DNA of 64,000 nucleotides from Niameybacter massiliensis (GTDB lineage Bacteria > Bacillota > Clostridia > Lachnospirales > Cellulosilyticaceae). The stretch's first letter is position 1. The number at the start of each line of letters is the position of its first letter. The notes beneath the pieces are model-generated. The model saw only the letters and a list, made by a program, of their open reading frames with translations, was not told the DNA's origin and searched no databases. Shown here in pieces: positions 1 to 7,303 of the stretch. The stretch spans positions 1,895,788 to 1,959,787 of the forward strand of contig NZ_LN875035.1 in assembly GCF_001282685.1 (NCBI RefSeq), given 5' to 3'. The position numbers were made by a program, and so were the translations under genes.

Positions 1-76
1 TTTCATTTTCTTTTATGTTATTATTATTTTGACATGATTAATACATATTGTTTCAACATTTCCCTCCCGATTTGGG

Positions 77-109
77 AAGCACTAGCTCAAGTTAGTGCTT
101 ATTTTTTTT
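77..109 (+). terminator. Rho-independent terminator
   Basis: A 10-bp stem (AAGCACTAGC at 77-86, GTTAGTGCTT at 91-100, one G-U pair) closes a TCAA loop and is followed by a run of T at 102-109. It probably ends a rightward transcript entering from outside the window. Confidence 0.85.
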
Positions 110-202
110 GCCCAGTTAAAGTTAATTTTTATGTAATACATATATTTAACGTATTTGACCATAATAATTACTATATTTCACATTTACTGCTGAATGATTT
201 AC

Positions 203-243
203 TAGAGTAGCCTTGAGTTGTCGACTCCCTCATAGCTACTCTA
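203..243. other. Stable hairpin downstream of the 46-aa gene
   Basis: Outer arms TAGAGTAGC (203-211) and GCTACTCTA (235-243) pair perfectly, with an inner GAGT/ACTC stem (215-218 with 224-227). It lies 35 bp past the stop of the leftward small gene and may be its 3' end structure. There is no U-run on either strand, so it is not a textbook terminator. Confidence 0.5.
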
Positions 244-277
244 TACATATCAAAATCAATTTTTATTGAACTATACA

Positions 278-418
278 TTATATCTTTAATAAACATATAA
301 TTGCTAAAATTACATTTGCTTTTGATAACCAGGGCCATGATGCCTTATCATTTTCCAGTGCCCATAATTGATAGTTCATTAAAGCTACCCAGAACATAAT
401 TGTTATTAATCTATCCAT
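278..418 (-). CDS. Small hydrophobic membrane protein, 46 aa
   Basis: This reading frame starts at ATG 418 with a strong ribosome site (GGAGGTG, 7-8 nt upstream) and ends at TAA 278-280. The peptide has two hydrophobic stretches: an N-terminal one rich in aromatic residues (ITIMFWVALMNYQLWAL) and a C-terminal one (VILAIICLLKI) ending in Lys-Ile, separated by a short polar linker with three tryptophans in the protein. This is the size and character of type I toxin peptides or small membrane regulators. A divergent candidate sRNA begins 77 bp upstream and carries loops complementary to this gene's ribosome site. Function is unknown; the gene call rests on the ribosome site and composition only. 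Confidence 0.6.
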   Translation of the reverse strand: MDRLITIMFWVALMNYQLWALENDKASWPWLSKANVILAIICLLKI

Positions 419-458
419 CTTCTTACACCTCCAAAAACATTTTTATCAAACACTTCTA

Positions 459-487
459 TTGAATAGTAAAAAGTTATACTTTATAAT
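459..487 (+). promoter_or_regulatory. Sigma-A promoter of the candidate sRNA
   Basis: TTGAAT (459-464), a 17-bp spacer and a perfect TATAAT (482-487). The expected start point is near 494-496, exactly where the first sRNA hairpin begins. Confidence 0.75.
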
Positions 488-494
488 AATTATC

Positions 495-614
495 AGATAG
501 GTTTTACACTCCTAAATGTCTACCTATCTTAATTAAATACCCCTGGCGATTATAAAATTAAGATCCACCTCCCGTGGCATGTTATTATATCTATCTGCCA
601 AGGGGTATTTTTTT
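495..614 (+). ncRNA. Candidate ~120-nt sRNA with C-rich loops
   Basis: The unit has its own promoter (459-487), no ORF, and ends in an intrinsic terminator. Hairpin 1 pairs AGATAGGT (495-502) with ACCTATCT (522-529); its loop carries TTACACTCCTAAA. Hairpin 2 pairs ATACCCC-TGGC (537-547) with GCCAAGGGGTAT (597-608, one bulge) and runs into T(7); it contains a small CCAC/GTGG stem with a CTCCC loop. Both loops are anti-Shine-Dalgarno-like. The hairpin-2 segment CACCTCC is the exact complement of the GGAGGTG ribosome site of the divergent 46-aa gene, and the hairpin-1 loop resembles the complement of the same leader. A trans-acting or type I antitoxin-like role is inferred. It could instead be an untranslated leader or decaying sequence. 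Confidence 0.6.
537..614 (+). terminator. Intrinsic terminator of the sRNA
   Basis: ATACCCC-TGGC (537-547) pairs with GCCAAGGGGTAT (597-608), followed by seven T. The ~50-nt loop itself contains the CCAC/GTGG hairpin. Confidence 0.75.
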
Positions 615-723
615 GTTCAAGAACAAATTCTATTTATCGTACCCCCTATCTAACTAGTTTTTACATATTTTTTCTAGTATTGCTAATCCTTATAATAAAA
701 GACTATCTGATATGAGGTGTATT

Positions 724-1188
724 ATGAAAAAATATTCTTTTACTAAATTTATCTTAATTATAGTTGTTCTTTCTGTTCCCTTATATTTAACGGCTTCTAC
801 ACTCAATACCACTAAAGACTTAAATAATTTTTATGAAGAGATTGTTAATATTCAAACTCAACTTAATGGAATTTCTCAATCACTATATATCGCTGATCAA
901 GAAGGAGAATCTTCAACATCACTGCTGCAAAGTTTATCTGTCTATAACGCAAAAATAAAAAACCTTAATTCACAAATATTTAATTATGTAGCAAATAATG
1001 ATATTTCTTCTATTAATAAAATTCGTTTAAAGACTCTTATTATAGCTATTGAATTACTTAATAACTTGAATCTTACCTTAAATGAACTTTCGATAAATAA
1101 AGATTATGAAATGGAATATAAATTATTGAAATCTTTCTTTGCTACTGATGAATTATTAACTCAAAGTCTATCAGCATTCCCTCTCTAA
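724..1188 (+). CDS. Exported or membrane-anchored helical protein, 154 aa
   Basis: Not recognised. The start at 724 (MKKYSF) is chosen over an upstream in-frame ATG because GAGGTG (714-719) sits just before it. Residues 6-26 are a signal or anchor segment (FILIIVVLSVPLYL). The rest is polar and looks fully helical (NNFYEEIVNIQTQL), with no cysteines, so probably a small coiled extracytoplasmic protein. A TATAAT lies at about 691-697 and a terminator follows immediately at 1191. It stands alone and is probably monocistronic, in an accessory region of very low GC. Confidence 0.6.
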   Translation: MKKYSFTKFILIIVVLSVPLYLTASTLNTTKDLNNFYEEIVNIQTQLNGISQSLYIADQEGESSTSLLQSLSVYNAKIKNLNSQIFNYVANNDISSINKIRLKTLIIAIELLNNLNLTLNELSINKDYEMEYKLLKSFFATDELLTQSLSAFPL

Positions 1189-1512
1189 TTAACTTGCATA
1201 AGAAATGTATCTATTTTTTATGCAAGTTTTGTTTAACCCACCTAGATGAATTTAAAAAACTATTTTATTAAACCGAACATAAAAATTTATTTGATGACAT
1301 AACTTAATATGTTTTACTACATTTTCTCAATAAATTAATAATTTTCATTTATACTTAAAAATAGTTTTTTCACATTGCTAAGAGGTGCTGGATATTTATC
1401 TAGTACCTCTTTCTCATATCTAGAAAATATACCTTTAAGCACAAAGAACTATTTTATTATTTTGTTATCTGCTTACTTAAATTATTAATAAAACTTTGGA
1501 TAGGAGATAAAA
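1189..1512. other. Gene-free stretch with two hairpins and two repeat copies
   Basis: No ORF is convincing here. It holds the terminator at 1191-1233, a 15-bp near-perfect hairpin at 1380-1411 (AAGAGGTGCTGG arm, G-U pairs on the + strand), and two copies of the AACTATTTTATTA motif (1258-1271 and 1447-1460) that recurs at gene junctions in this window. Confidence 0.5.
1191..1233 (+). terminator. Terminator after the 154-aa gene
   Basis: AACTTGCATA (1191-1200) pairs perfectly with TATGCAAGTT (1219-1228), followed by a T-rich tail. Confidence 0.8.
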
Positions 1513-1710
1513 ATGTATCTTTTTTTAACACAATTAGCATATCTTACTGCTCCTTTTTTAGTATTCATATTTATCTTTAGCCTCTTATCAGCAATCAAAG
1601 GGGTTATTACTAATGCCGAATCAAAAAGTATTAAGTCCAATGGAATACTAGCTGCAATTTCATTACTAATACTACTCTCTCCACTCTTCTATATTTTTAG
1701 TTGTTTTTAA
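1513..1710 (+). CDS. Small two-helix membrane protein, 65 aa
   Basis: Not recognised. ATG at 1513 follows a GGAG ribosome site (TAGGAGATAAAA). Two hydrophobic helices (about residues 7-28 and 44-63) flank a short polar loop, giving a hairpin topology in the membrane; the C-terminus ends in Cys-Phe. A clear terminator follows at 1711, so it is monocistronic. Small membrane proteins of this kind cannot be assigned by sequence inspection. Composition fits the surrounding AT-rich accessory DNA. Confidence 0.55.
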   Translation: MYLFLTQLAYLTAPFLVFIFIFSLLSAIKGVITNAESKSIKSNGILAAISLLILLSPLFYIFSCF

Positions 1711-1747
1711 TAAGTACAGGTATCTTACTACTTGTACTTATTTTTTA
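1711..1747 (+). terminator. Terminator after the 65-aa membrane protein
   Basis: TAAGTACA (1711-1718) pairs with TGTACTTA (1733-1740), followed by T(6). Because the stem is symmetric it can also serve the leftward gene that ends at 1756. Confidence 0.85.
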
Positions 1748-1755
1748 TAGAAGAA

Positions 1756-1983
1756 TTATTTTATTAACTCAAAATGCTCTTCAAATGTCTCTTTCTGTAT
1801 CTCCAACCACCATAGTTCTTCATCTTTATTTATAAGTCTTACCTCACCACCAATAAGCCTCCACTCATCTTCATCTATAATCCATATAGAACCTTCTTTT
1901 ATTTCATTGTACTCACCTTCTACAGTAAGCCCATCGCCATCGCATACTTCACAAAACCATGATTTCTTACATCTATATTCCAT
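1756..1983 (-). CDS. Small acidic hypothetical protein, 75 aa
   Basis: Not recognised. GAAGGTG precedes the ATG at 1983. The protein is acidic, with an N-terminal CxxC (CEVC) after a third cysteine, possibly a metal or zinc-ribbon-like corner, and a tryptophan-rich C-terminal half (SIWIIDEDEW, EELWWLEIQ) suggesting a small beta-rich fold. The last codons (Leu-Ile-Lys-stop) lie inside a copy of the junction repeat TTAATAAAATA. Phage-borne small proteins often look like this. Function is not inferred. Confidence 0.5.
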   Translation of the reverse strand: MEYRCKKSWFCEVCDGDGLTVEGEYNEIKEGSIWIIDEDEWRLIGGEVRLINKDEELWWLEIQKETFEEHFELIK

Positions 1984-2085
1984 TTCTTCACCTTCTTAAA
2001 TAAATTATTTTATTAATTGAACTTATTTCATTTTATTTGTTATACTCTAGTTAACGATCAGATTTTTTATAAGGAGATTCTTAAA

Positions 2086-2370
2086 ATGAGGAGAAATTTA
2101 ATTATATTTATACCTGCTATTATTTCAATTATTATAAACATCCTTTGTATCATGGGGAAAGTAGATACTCTTATAGTAATTGTGGCTGGATATTGTGTCC
2201 TATTTGCGACGACCATAAACATGATTTTAGGGTCTTATCTACAAAAAAAACAGCAAGTTAAGAATACACGTTATGCAGAAATGAATTCATCTAGAAAAAA
2301 TAAACACCAAATTTTAATGATATGTATAATGAGCATCTTTTTTATAACCCTGCTAATAGCTTTTTCTTAA
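2086..2370 (+). CDS. Small membrane protein with three predicted helices, 94 aa
   Basis: Not recognised. The ATG at 2086 is chosen because AAGGAG lies about 10 nt upstream; the longer frame from 2017 lacks a ribosome site. Hydrophobic helices are at about residues 4-22, 26-48 and 75-93, with a basic, polar cytoplasmic loop (residues 49-74, QKKQQVKNTR) between the second and third. It stands alone, opposite in strand to its neighbours. Confidence 0.55.
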   Translation: MRRNLIIFIPAIISIIINILCIMGKVDTLIVIVAGYCVLFATTINMILGSYLQKKQQVKNTRYAEMNSSRKNKHQILMICIMSIFFITLLIAFS

Positions 2371-2459
2371 ATAGTAATACTATAGCCTTATAAATAGCTA
2401 AAAGTTTAATCTCTCACTTTATAAAACTTATATTTGTTTTGTACTATAAAATTCAAAAT

Positions 2460-2993
2460 TTACATTATTCTTTTCTTTATTTCTGTTCCATTCGGTCTAC
2501 GTGCGATAAAGTAAACTTTACTGAGCTTAATATTTGTATATTCTTCAGGAATGTTAATACTAATTTTGTATTCACAAGTTGTTTTTGCCTGCAGGTTTAA
2601 TATTGTAAGCTTATCCATAATAACAGCTCCACTAGATACTTTTCTTGTAGATACATCATATGCAACAATATCTAGTTTTTCACCATTTTCAAAAATACAC
2701 TGAGTGCGAACGTTTCTAAACGTTTTGTTCTCTTGAAATGTATTTGTAATATCCATACATGCTTCAATTCTTGTATCATTTAACTTATCTTGATATTTTT
2801 CATATCTTTCGTCACTCTCATAAACATAGTAATAACACCCATATTCATCATGTATGCCATACTCTCTTTTAGTAACACTTGGATATATCTTTACTTTTCC
2901 AATTCGCTTAAACATCTCAGCTAACGCAAATCCTATTAATACGCCAAATATCCCTTCATATTGTGACAATAGCTCCATAAATTCACTCTTCAT
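2460..2993 (-). CDS. Membrane-anchored hypothetical protein downstream of the ART gene, 177 aa
   Basis: Not recognised. One hydrophobic segment near the N-terminus (about residues 13-27, GIFGVLIGFALAEMF) anchors a soluble domain of about 150 residues that looks beta-rich and includes a tyrosine-rich patch (EYGCYYYVYESDERY). It starts 34 bp after the stop of the ADP-ribosyltransferase-like gene, on the same strand and with a GGAG ribosome site, so the two are probably one transcript. Inference: a partner, immunity or membrane effector protein for that enzyme. No family evidence supports a specific role. Confidence 0.55.
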   Translation of the reverse strand: MKSEFMELLSQYEGIFGVLIGFALAEMFKRIGKVKIYPSVTKREYGIHDEYGCYYYVYESDERYEKYQDKLNDTRIEACMDITNTFQENKTFRNVRTQCIFENGEKLDIVAYDVSTRKVSSGAVIMDKLTILNLQAKTTCEYKISINIPEEYTNIKLSKVYFIARRPNGTEIKKRIM

Positions 2994-3027
2994 ATGTATA
3001 CTCCTTTTTTAATAAAAAACTATTTCA

Positions 3028-3726
3028 TTATTCTGTATATACCATTTCACATACTATAATTCTTTTCTTTTGTAATAGAATCTTTCTATTTGATATAACT
3101 CTAAGTTTTGTATTCCTTTCAAACAGTATTTCTTGCTCTCTATCCCTATTACTTATAAAGTCAAGATATAGTGCATGAACTCCACTAGGAATAAAAATCT
3201 GCATAACAGTATCATAGTTATGCTCTAGTAATAACATTTCCTTTACTAGTCCACATCCCATAAATCCTTGATCAATAATAATATCACCTTTCTTGATCCT
3301 CTTTTTCCCCTGTGATTTTTTCAAATCTTTATACGCCAATGTCCTATAAGCTATAATATCTTCCTGAATTGAATGTATTTTAATTTCACTATCCATAATC
3401 GCGATCATCTCCCTTAGAGTATCGCTACTAAATCCTATATTACTGTAACCATATCTACATAGCTCATTAATAGCTAGGCCATAATTACCACCGCAATAAT
3501 ATGAAAACGTCTTATAAATTAAAGATTGTTGCTTAATCTTATCTGTGTAATCCTCACCTTTTTCTTCTTTTAAAAGCAAACAATCTATATCCCTGATATC
3601 ATAGCATCTATAAAACTTCTGTCCTAATTGAAAGTCTTGCAACCAATCATTATAATATTTTCTTCCAAAATCTTTAGCCTCAGCAATAGAATTAAACTGT
3701 CTATATTGTTTATAAAGTTTTTTCAT
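3028..3726 (-). CDS. ADP-ribosyltransferase exoenzyme-like protein (R-S-E class)
   Basis: The 232-aa protein has the ordered landmarks of the C3/VIP2-type mono-ADP-ribosyltransferase fold. These are an N-terminal helical region with the 'LAINELCRYG' helix, a strand ending in the NAD-binding arginine (AYR, Arg128), a 'DQGFMGCGL' strand in the place of the usual F-x-STS (residues 153-160), and 'REQEILFERNTKLRV' carrying the catalytic ExE (Glu197-x-Glu199). There is no signal peptide or translocation domain, so it would act inside the cell or be injected with phage. The STS is replaced by MGCG, a departure at a normally conserved site. It precedes a membrane-anchored protein and sits beside prophage early genes, where such enzymes act as phage or defence effectors. 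The target is unknown. Confidence 0.7.
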   Translation of the reverse strand: MKKLYKQYRQFNSIAEAKDFGRKYYNDWLQDFQLGQKFYRCYDIRDIDCLLLKEEKGEDYTDKIKQQSLIYKTFSYYCGGNYGLAINELCRYGYSNIGFSSDTLREMIAIMDSEIKIHSIQEDIIAYRTLAYKDLKKSQGKKRIKKGDIIIDQGFMGCGLVKEMLLLEHNYDTVMQIFIPSGVHALYLDFISNRDREQEILFERNTKLRVISNRKILLQKKRIIVCEMVYTE

Positions 3727-3810
3727 AAATTTCTCCGATTTATTTATTTTAATCTAAGTAAATTTATTATATCAATATATTTATAAAAAGACATTACCAC
3801 TTATATCGCA

Positions 3811-3830
3811 GGGGCTATAAGCCCCTTTTA
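3811..3830. terminator. Symmetric hairpin at the prophage/ART boundary
   Basis: GGGGC (3811-3815) and GCCCC (3821-3825) with a TATAA loop, then TTTTATT on the + strand. Lacks a U-run on the - strand, so as a terminator for the leftward phage operon it would be weak. Confidence 0.45.
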
Positions 3831-4568
3831 TTATGCTAGAATATGTACACCCTTAATTTCTGAAAGTTCACTTTTAAGATATTCTTTAATCTTTAAGATT
3901 GCTTCATTTTTCCAAGCTCCACCATCTGCTTCATACAACGCTGCACTTGGACCACTCTTCATTCTAAACACAAACTTACTTAATGGTTGCTCTACTTCAC
4001 TAAATGTTCTATATGGAGCTAACTGTACTGGATTTGGTACTACTACCTCTTGAACTGTTGCTATCCCTGTTTTGATTGTCGCTGCTTGACTTACCCCATC
4101 ATCTCCAACTTCTTTTATAGCTTCCTCTCTCACTAACCCAGTAACTTGTAACAGCATCTTTTTGTAATCAATACACTGCTCACCTACTTCTACTGGGCGA
4201 TTAACAAACCCTGCTTGCATCATAATGTTAAATCTCTCTGTATCTAAAAATGTATCAAACCTAAGATTATCTGGTGTAATCGCTGTTGCCTCTAAGTAGT
4301 GCTCTCTGTTTCTATCTCCATTAAGTGGTGACATCACTTTTACTTTTGTAGGTGTTTTAACATTAATAACTACTGGACCTAGGTTATCAATATTTTCTTT
4401 AATGTAATCTACTACTGCAGTCAATGTATGTACTTCTACTGCATCTGCAACTGGCTCTACAATTCTTGCTAAACGCTCTGGTGTATATTGTCCACCATTC
4501 TTTGCTTCAATCACTACATGCTCTTTACCTAAACCTACTAAATATTCCACCGTTTCTCTATTCATCAT
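3831..4568 (-). CDS. Phage protein, DUF2303 (YfdQ-like)
   Basis: The 245-aa protein matches my recollection of the DUF2303/YfdQ phage family: an N-terminal region that ends in 'VVINVKTPTKVKV', a central segment, and the characteristic C-terminal stretch with 'LAPYRTFSEVEQP' followed by 'FVFR' and 'ALYEADGGAWK'. The family is common in the early region of temperate phages but has no settled biochemical role. It is the last gene of the leftward early operon. AGGAGG precedes the tandem ATG start. Family call is from memory of conserved motifs, not a search. Confidence 0.6.
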   Translation of the reverse strand: MMNRETVEYLVGLGKEHVVIEAKNGGQYTPERLARIVEPVADAVEVHTLTAVVDYIKENIDNLGPVVINVKTPTKVKVMSPLNGDRNREHYLEATAITPDNLRFDTFLDTERFNIMMQAGFVNRPVEVGEQCIDYKKMLLQVTGLVREEAIKEVGDDGVSQAATIKTGIATVQEVVVPNPVQLAPYRTFSEVEQPLSKFVFRMKSGPSAALYEADGGAWKNEAILKIKEYLKSELSEIKGVHILA

Positions 4569-4590
4569 TTTATTTTCCTCCTAAGAATTA

Positions 4591-4977
4591 TTATTTTACT
4601 AATTGTAATCCTGGTTCTAATTGTTCTTCTCTACTGTCAATTACTTCACCAGTATCTGTATTAACTTTTATAGCTTGTTGACCTGGTATTTGTTTCTTAA
4701 ATTCCGTGCCAAGAATCTCACCGTCTAAATCCCTATCAATAAGAATCTTGGTACCTACAGAACTTCTTGGTGCTAATGAAACTTTTGTATCAATCGTAAC
4801 TTCTGTCAAATCTCTATCTTCTTTTGTTTCAAAGGTAAGATTGATAATTAACTTTCTTTTCTTTTTCCAATCAGTATTAGGATCAGCAATATTCTCCATT
4901 ACCTCTTTTAGGGCTTGATTAAATCTTTCTTGTACTGCTCCCCCTGCTAAATTATCTAGCTTTAACATTTGTTTCAT
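4591..4977 (-). CDS. Phage 'replication terminator'-type protein, 128 aa
   Basis: The protein shows the pattern of a small clostridial/bacillar phage family usually annotated as replication terminator protein: an N-terminal '[17 protein letters not shown]', then '[15 protein letters not shown]', then a beta-rich domain and a C-terminal '[12 protein letters not shown]'. That name is an annotation tradition; the activity is not demonstrated for these small proteins. Its start overlaps the stop of the upstream RuvC-like gene by 4 bp, showing translational coupling. Confidence 0.5.
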   Translation of the reverse strand: MKQMLKLDNLAGGAVQERFNQALKEVMENIADPNTDWKKKRKLIINLTFETKEDRDLTEVTIDTKVSLAPRSSVGTKILIDRDLDGEILGTEFKKQIPGQQAIKVNTDTGEVIDSREEQLEPGLQLVK

Positions 4978-5471
4978 TTTCGATATTCTCCTTTCAAATA
5001 CATGTCATGGTAAGTTACAGCTACTGCCATTGCAGCCCATATATCTGCTTTAAATCCATAAAAGAAATCTGGCTCCTTCTTTGTCCCCTTACCATTTTTC
5101 AAATCATATTTCGCAAATCTATCTATCAATGCTTGTCTTATATTAGCATCTTTAGCTTTCATACTATTGCAAAGTGTAATCTTCTCATCTTTTCTAAAGA
5201 TATATGTATAGGGTATGTCTAAATCATCAAGCACTTGCACTATACGTCCTATCATTACGCAAGTATCAAATACTTCCTTTCCTACAGCCATGCCATAGCA
5301 AGATACCATTTCAATAGCAGCATGAAGTTGTTCGCCATAAATCTCTGCAGATTCATAAATCTTTTCAAGTAGCTTACCATTTTCTACTTTTCCCTTATCA
5401 TTAACAACTAGATTATCATATGTAAGGACATAGGCTGATTGAATATTGCCTGGATCAATTGCAAGTATCAT
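4974..5471 (-). CDS. RuvC-like Holliday-junction resolvase/nuclease of phage type
   Basis: The 165-aa protein begins [16 protein letters not shown], the RNase H-fold first strand with its catalytic aspartate (Asp6). It continues with an acidic strand end (HAAIEMV) and a C-terminal '[15 protein letters not shown]' helix carrying the last aspartate, as in RuvC-type resolvases. ATG 5471 is preferred over the upstream ATG 5489 because GGAGGAGG lies 8 nt before it. It overlaps the next gene upstream by 4 bp. It likely resolves branched intermediates made during ERF-mediated recombination and phage replication. Confidence 0.65.
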   Translation of the reverse strand: MILAIDPGNIQSAYVLTYDNLVVNDKGKVENGKLLEKIYESAEIYGEQLHAAIEMVSCYGMAVGKEVFDTCVMIGRIVQVLDDLDIPYTYIFRKDEKITLCNSMKAKDANIRQALIDRFAKYDLKNGKGTKKEPDFFYGFKADIWAAMAVAVTYHDMYLKGEYRK

Positions 5472-5707
5472 CCTAGCATCCTCCTCCAAAACGGCTGTTT
5501 TGTTCCCAACTTTTCTTTCAATGCTTCATTTTTTACTTTTAAGTCTCTTATTGCTCCATCCAATGCAAAGGCTATGTCTTTGTATAACATTGCTGTGTGT
5601 CGATACTCTTCGCGCTCTGCCTGTAATCGTTTAATCTTTTTAGCCTGCTCCTTCACCTTTTGTCTATTGCTTAAGTTCTTTGGTGTTGTTTTCTTTCGTT
5701 TATTCAT
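5468..5707 (-). CDS. Small basic coiled-coil phage protein, 79 aa
   Basis: Not recognised. The N-terminal 30 residues are very basic ([20 protein letters not shown]), followed by heptad-like helices ([17 protein letters not shown] and [16 protein letters not shown]) that predict a coiled coil. It lies between the DnaC-like loader and the RuvC-like nuclease with a 4-bp overlap to the latter, so it is part of the replication/recombination operon. Nucleic-acid binding is plausible from charge only. Confidence 0.5.
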   Translation of the reverse strand: MNKRKKTTPKNLSNRQKVKEQAKKIKRLQAEREEYRHTAMLYKDIAFALDGAIRDLKVKNEALKEKLGTKQPFWRRMLG

Positions 5708-5750
5708 GTTAATCCTCCATCAGCTCTTTACTCTAATATATCTTTGGCTT

Positions 5751-6599
5751 TTAACTTATTAATTGTTTAAAACATCTTTGATTGTCTGCTGCCTTTTTAA
5801 TTCTTCTTGAAGTGCCTATTACTTCAAGTGGTTGACAAGCCTCTACAATCCTATCAAAACTTCTTGCTACTCCATCTGAGCCTGTAAGCTTCTCCTTAAG
5901 CTGTTGTACATTTAAATTTGTTGTAATAATCATAGGTTTTTTAGCACGTATTCTAGCATCAAGTATGGAGTAAATAATTTGTTTTTCCTTTCCACTCCTG
6001 CCACTATGCTCTGCACCTAAGTCATCTAAAATCAATAAACTTGCTTCCTGTATGAGATTAATAATTTCTAATTCACCTAACTCACCATTTCTCCCATAAC
6101 CTTCATAAATTTTATTGATGATATTGATACTACTTGTTGCAATAACAGGTACAAACTGATCTATTAAGTAGTTTGCAATGCAAAAACTTAAATATGATTT
6201 TCCTGTGCCCGGTACGCCATGCAATAACATTCCTTGATTTTTTTCTTTAGCTTGTTTCCAGTTCTCACAGTATTTTAGTCCTATATTGTAAAGCCACTCA
6301 CTTTCTTTTGTGTGTTCCCATTTCTCAAAGGTGCACTTTTTAAATCCCTCATCCATCAATGAGCATACTTTTAACTTCTCAATTTTACGCAAGCGTTCTT
6401 GGTTTGCTTCATTTGCTAATTTTTTCTTATATGCTGTTGCTCTACATTTACAGTTTGCTGAAATCTTTCTAGGCGCCCCATTAAAAGTAATAATGTGCTC
6501 CATGGGTGTTCCACAATTACTGCAGATCTTGCATTGTAAGTCCAAGCCCGCTGTATGGGTCATTACTTTCTGTTGTATGAGTTTTGCTATTTCCTCCAT
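5751..6599 (-). CDS. DnaC-like helicase loader ATPase (phage)
   Basis: The 282-aa protein has an N-terminal zinc-binding stretch (CKICSNCG at residues 23-30 and CKC at 50-52), then an AAA+ domain with Walker A GVPGTGKS (about 128-135), Walker B LLILDDLG (about 188-195), a sensor region (MIITTNLN) and an arginine near the C-terminus, as in DnaC/DnaI loaders. It would load the replicative helicase at the phage origin. The second of two nearby ATGs (6599) is preferred for spacing to AAGGAG. The gene overlaps the 3' end of the DnaD-like gene by more than 80 bp, unusually long. Confidence 0.8.
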   Translation of the reverse strand: MEEIAKLIQQKVMTHTAGLDLQCKICSNCGTPMEHIITFNGAPRKISANCKCRATAYKKKLANEANQERLRKIEKLKVCSLMDEGFKKCTFEKWEHTKESEWLYNIGLKYCENWKQAKEKNQGMLLHGVPGTGKSYLSFCIANYLIDQFVPVIATSSINIINKIYEGYGRNGELGELEIINLIQEASLLILDDLGAEHSGRSGKEKQIIYSILDARIRAKKPMIITTNLNVQQLKEKLTGSDGVARSFDRIVEACQPLEVIGTSRRIKKAADNQRCFKQLIS

Positions 6600-7299
6600 T
6601 ATCATTCACTCCTTCATGATAATTTTCATCTAGATAGTCTACATATCCACTATTAAAGAACGTGCTACCATTTTGTGGTTTTCTCCACATTTCTTTTTGA
6701 AGTCCTAACTCATAACGTTCTATGCAACGTATCAGTTGTTCATATCCATACTGCTCTATAAGCTTAGGAATTTTTTTAATAGCTGTAGCTTTACCTTTCT
6801 TAAGTGGGTATCTAGCCCAAACAGTGTCAACTTGTTGCACTATATATTTTTTTATCTCTAATTTATCCTTACCTAACCTATCCTTACCTGTGTATCCCGC
6901 AGGTATGACACTTGGTATGACATTTGGTATGACATTTTGTGTACTTTCTTTTTGCTCTAGCCTAATATAGCTATTATTCTCATCAATATCTAATGCTGAT
7001 TTTTCATCTAAATAAATAGTCTCTGTATATCTATCACTACGAATATAATTATGTATTTTCCAGTGTTTGATAACACATACTCCACTTTCAAACGGAAAGA
7101 TAAACTGTTTGGCCATTAATATTTTAAAATCATCATCTGAGCATCCAACCATTCTCAAAATTTTTTTAGGAGATGATATAAAACCATCATCATCTGCCCT
7201 AGTGCAAAATTCTAAATATAAATATCTAGCAGTTAATGGCATATCTAAAAACATATCTGTATCTGTTATTTTTAAGCTTATCATTCTCCTTTGAGCCAT
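6517..7299 (-). CDS. DnaD-like phage replication initiation protein
   Basis: The 260-aa protein begins with the N-terminal replisome-organiser domain (ISLKITDTDMFLDMPLTARYLYLEFCTRADDDGF, a winged helix). It has a low-complexity linker with a tandem VIP repeat (NVIPNVIPSVIP, about residues 121-133) and a C-terminal domain with 'YGYEQLIRCIERY' and 'FFNSGYVDYLDENY' typical of DnaD/DnaB-like phage initiators. It likely binds the phage origin and recruits the loader encoded next. GAGAGGTG precedes the ATG. Its last 28 or so codons are also coding in another frame for the loader. Confidence 0.75.
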   Translation of the reverse strand: MAQRRMISLKITDTDMFLDMPLTARYLYLEFCTRADDDGFISSPKKILRMVGCSDDDFKILMAKQFIFPFESGVCVIKHWKIHNYIRSDRYTETIYLDEKSALDIDENNSYIRLEQKESTQNVIPNVIPSVIPAGYTGKDRLGKDKLEIKKYIVQQVDTVWARYPLKKGKATAIKKIPKLIEQYGYEQLIRCIERYELGLQKEMWRKPQNGSTFFNSGYVDYLDENYHEGVNDNGGNSKTHTTESNDPYSGLGLTMQDLQ

Positions 7300-7303
7300 A
7301 TTG

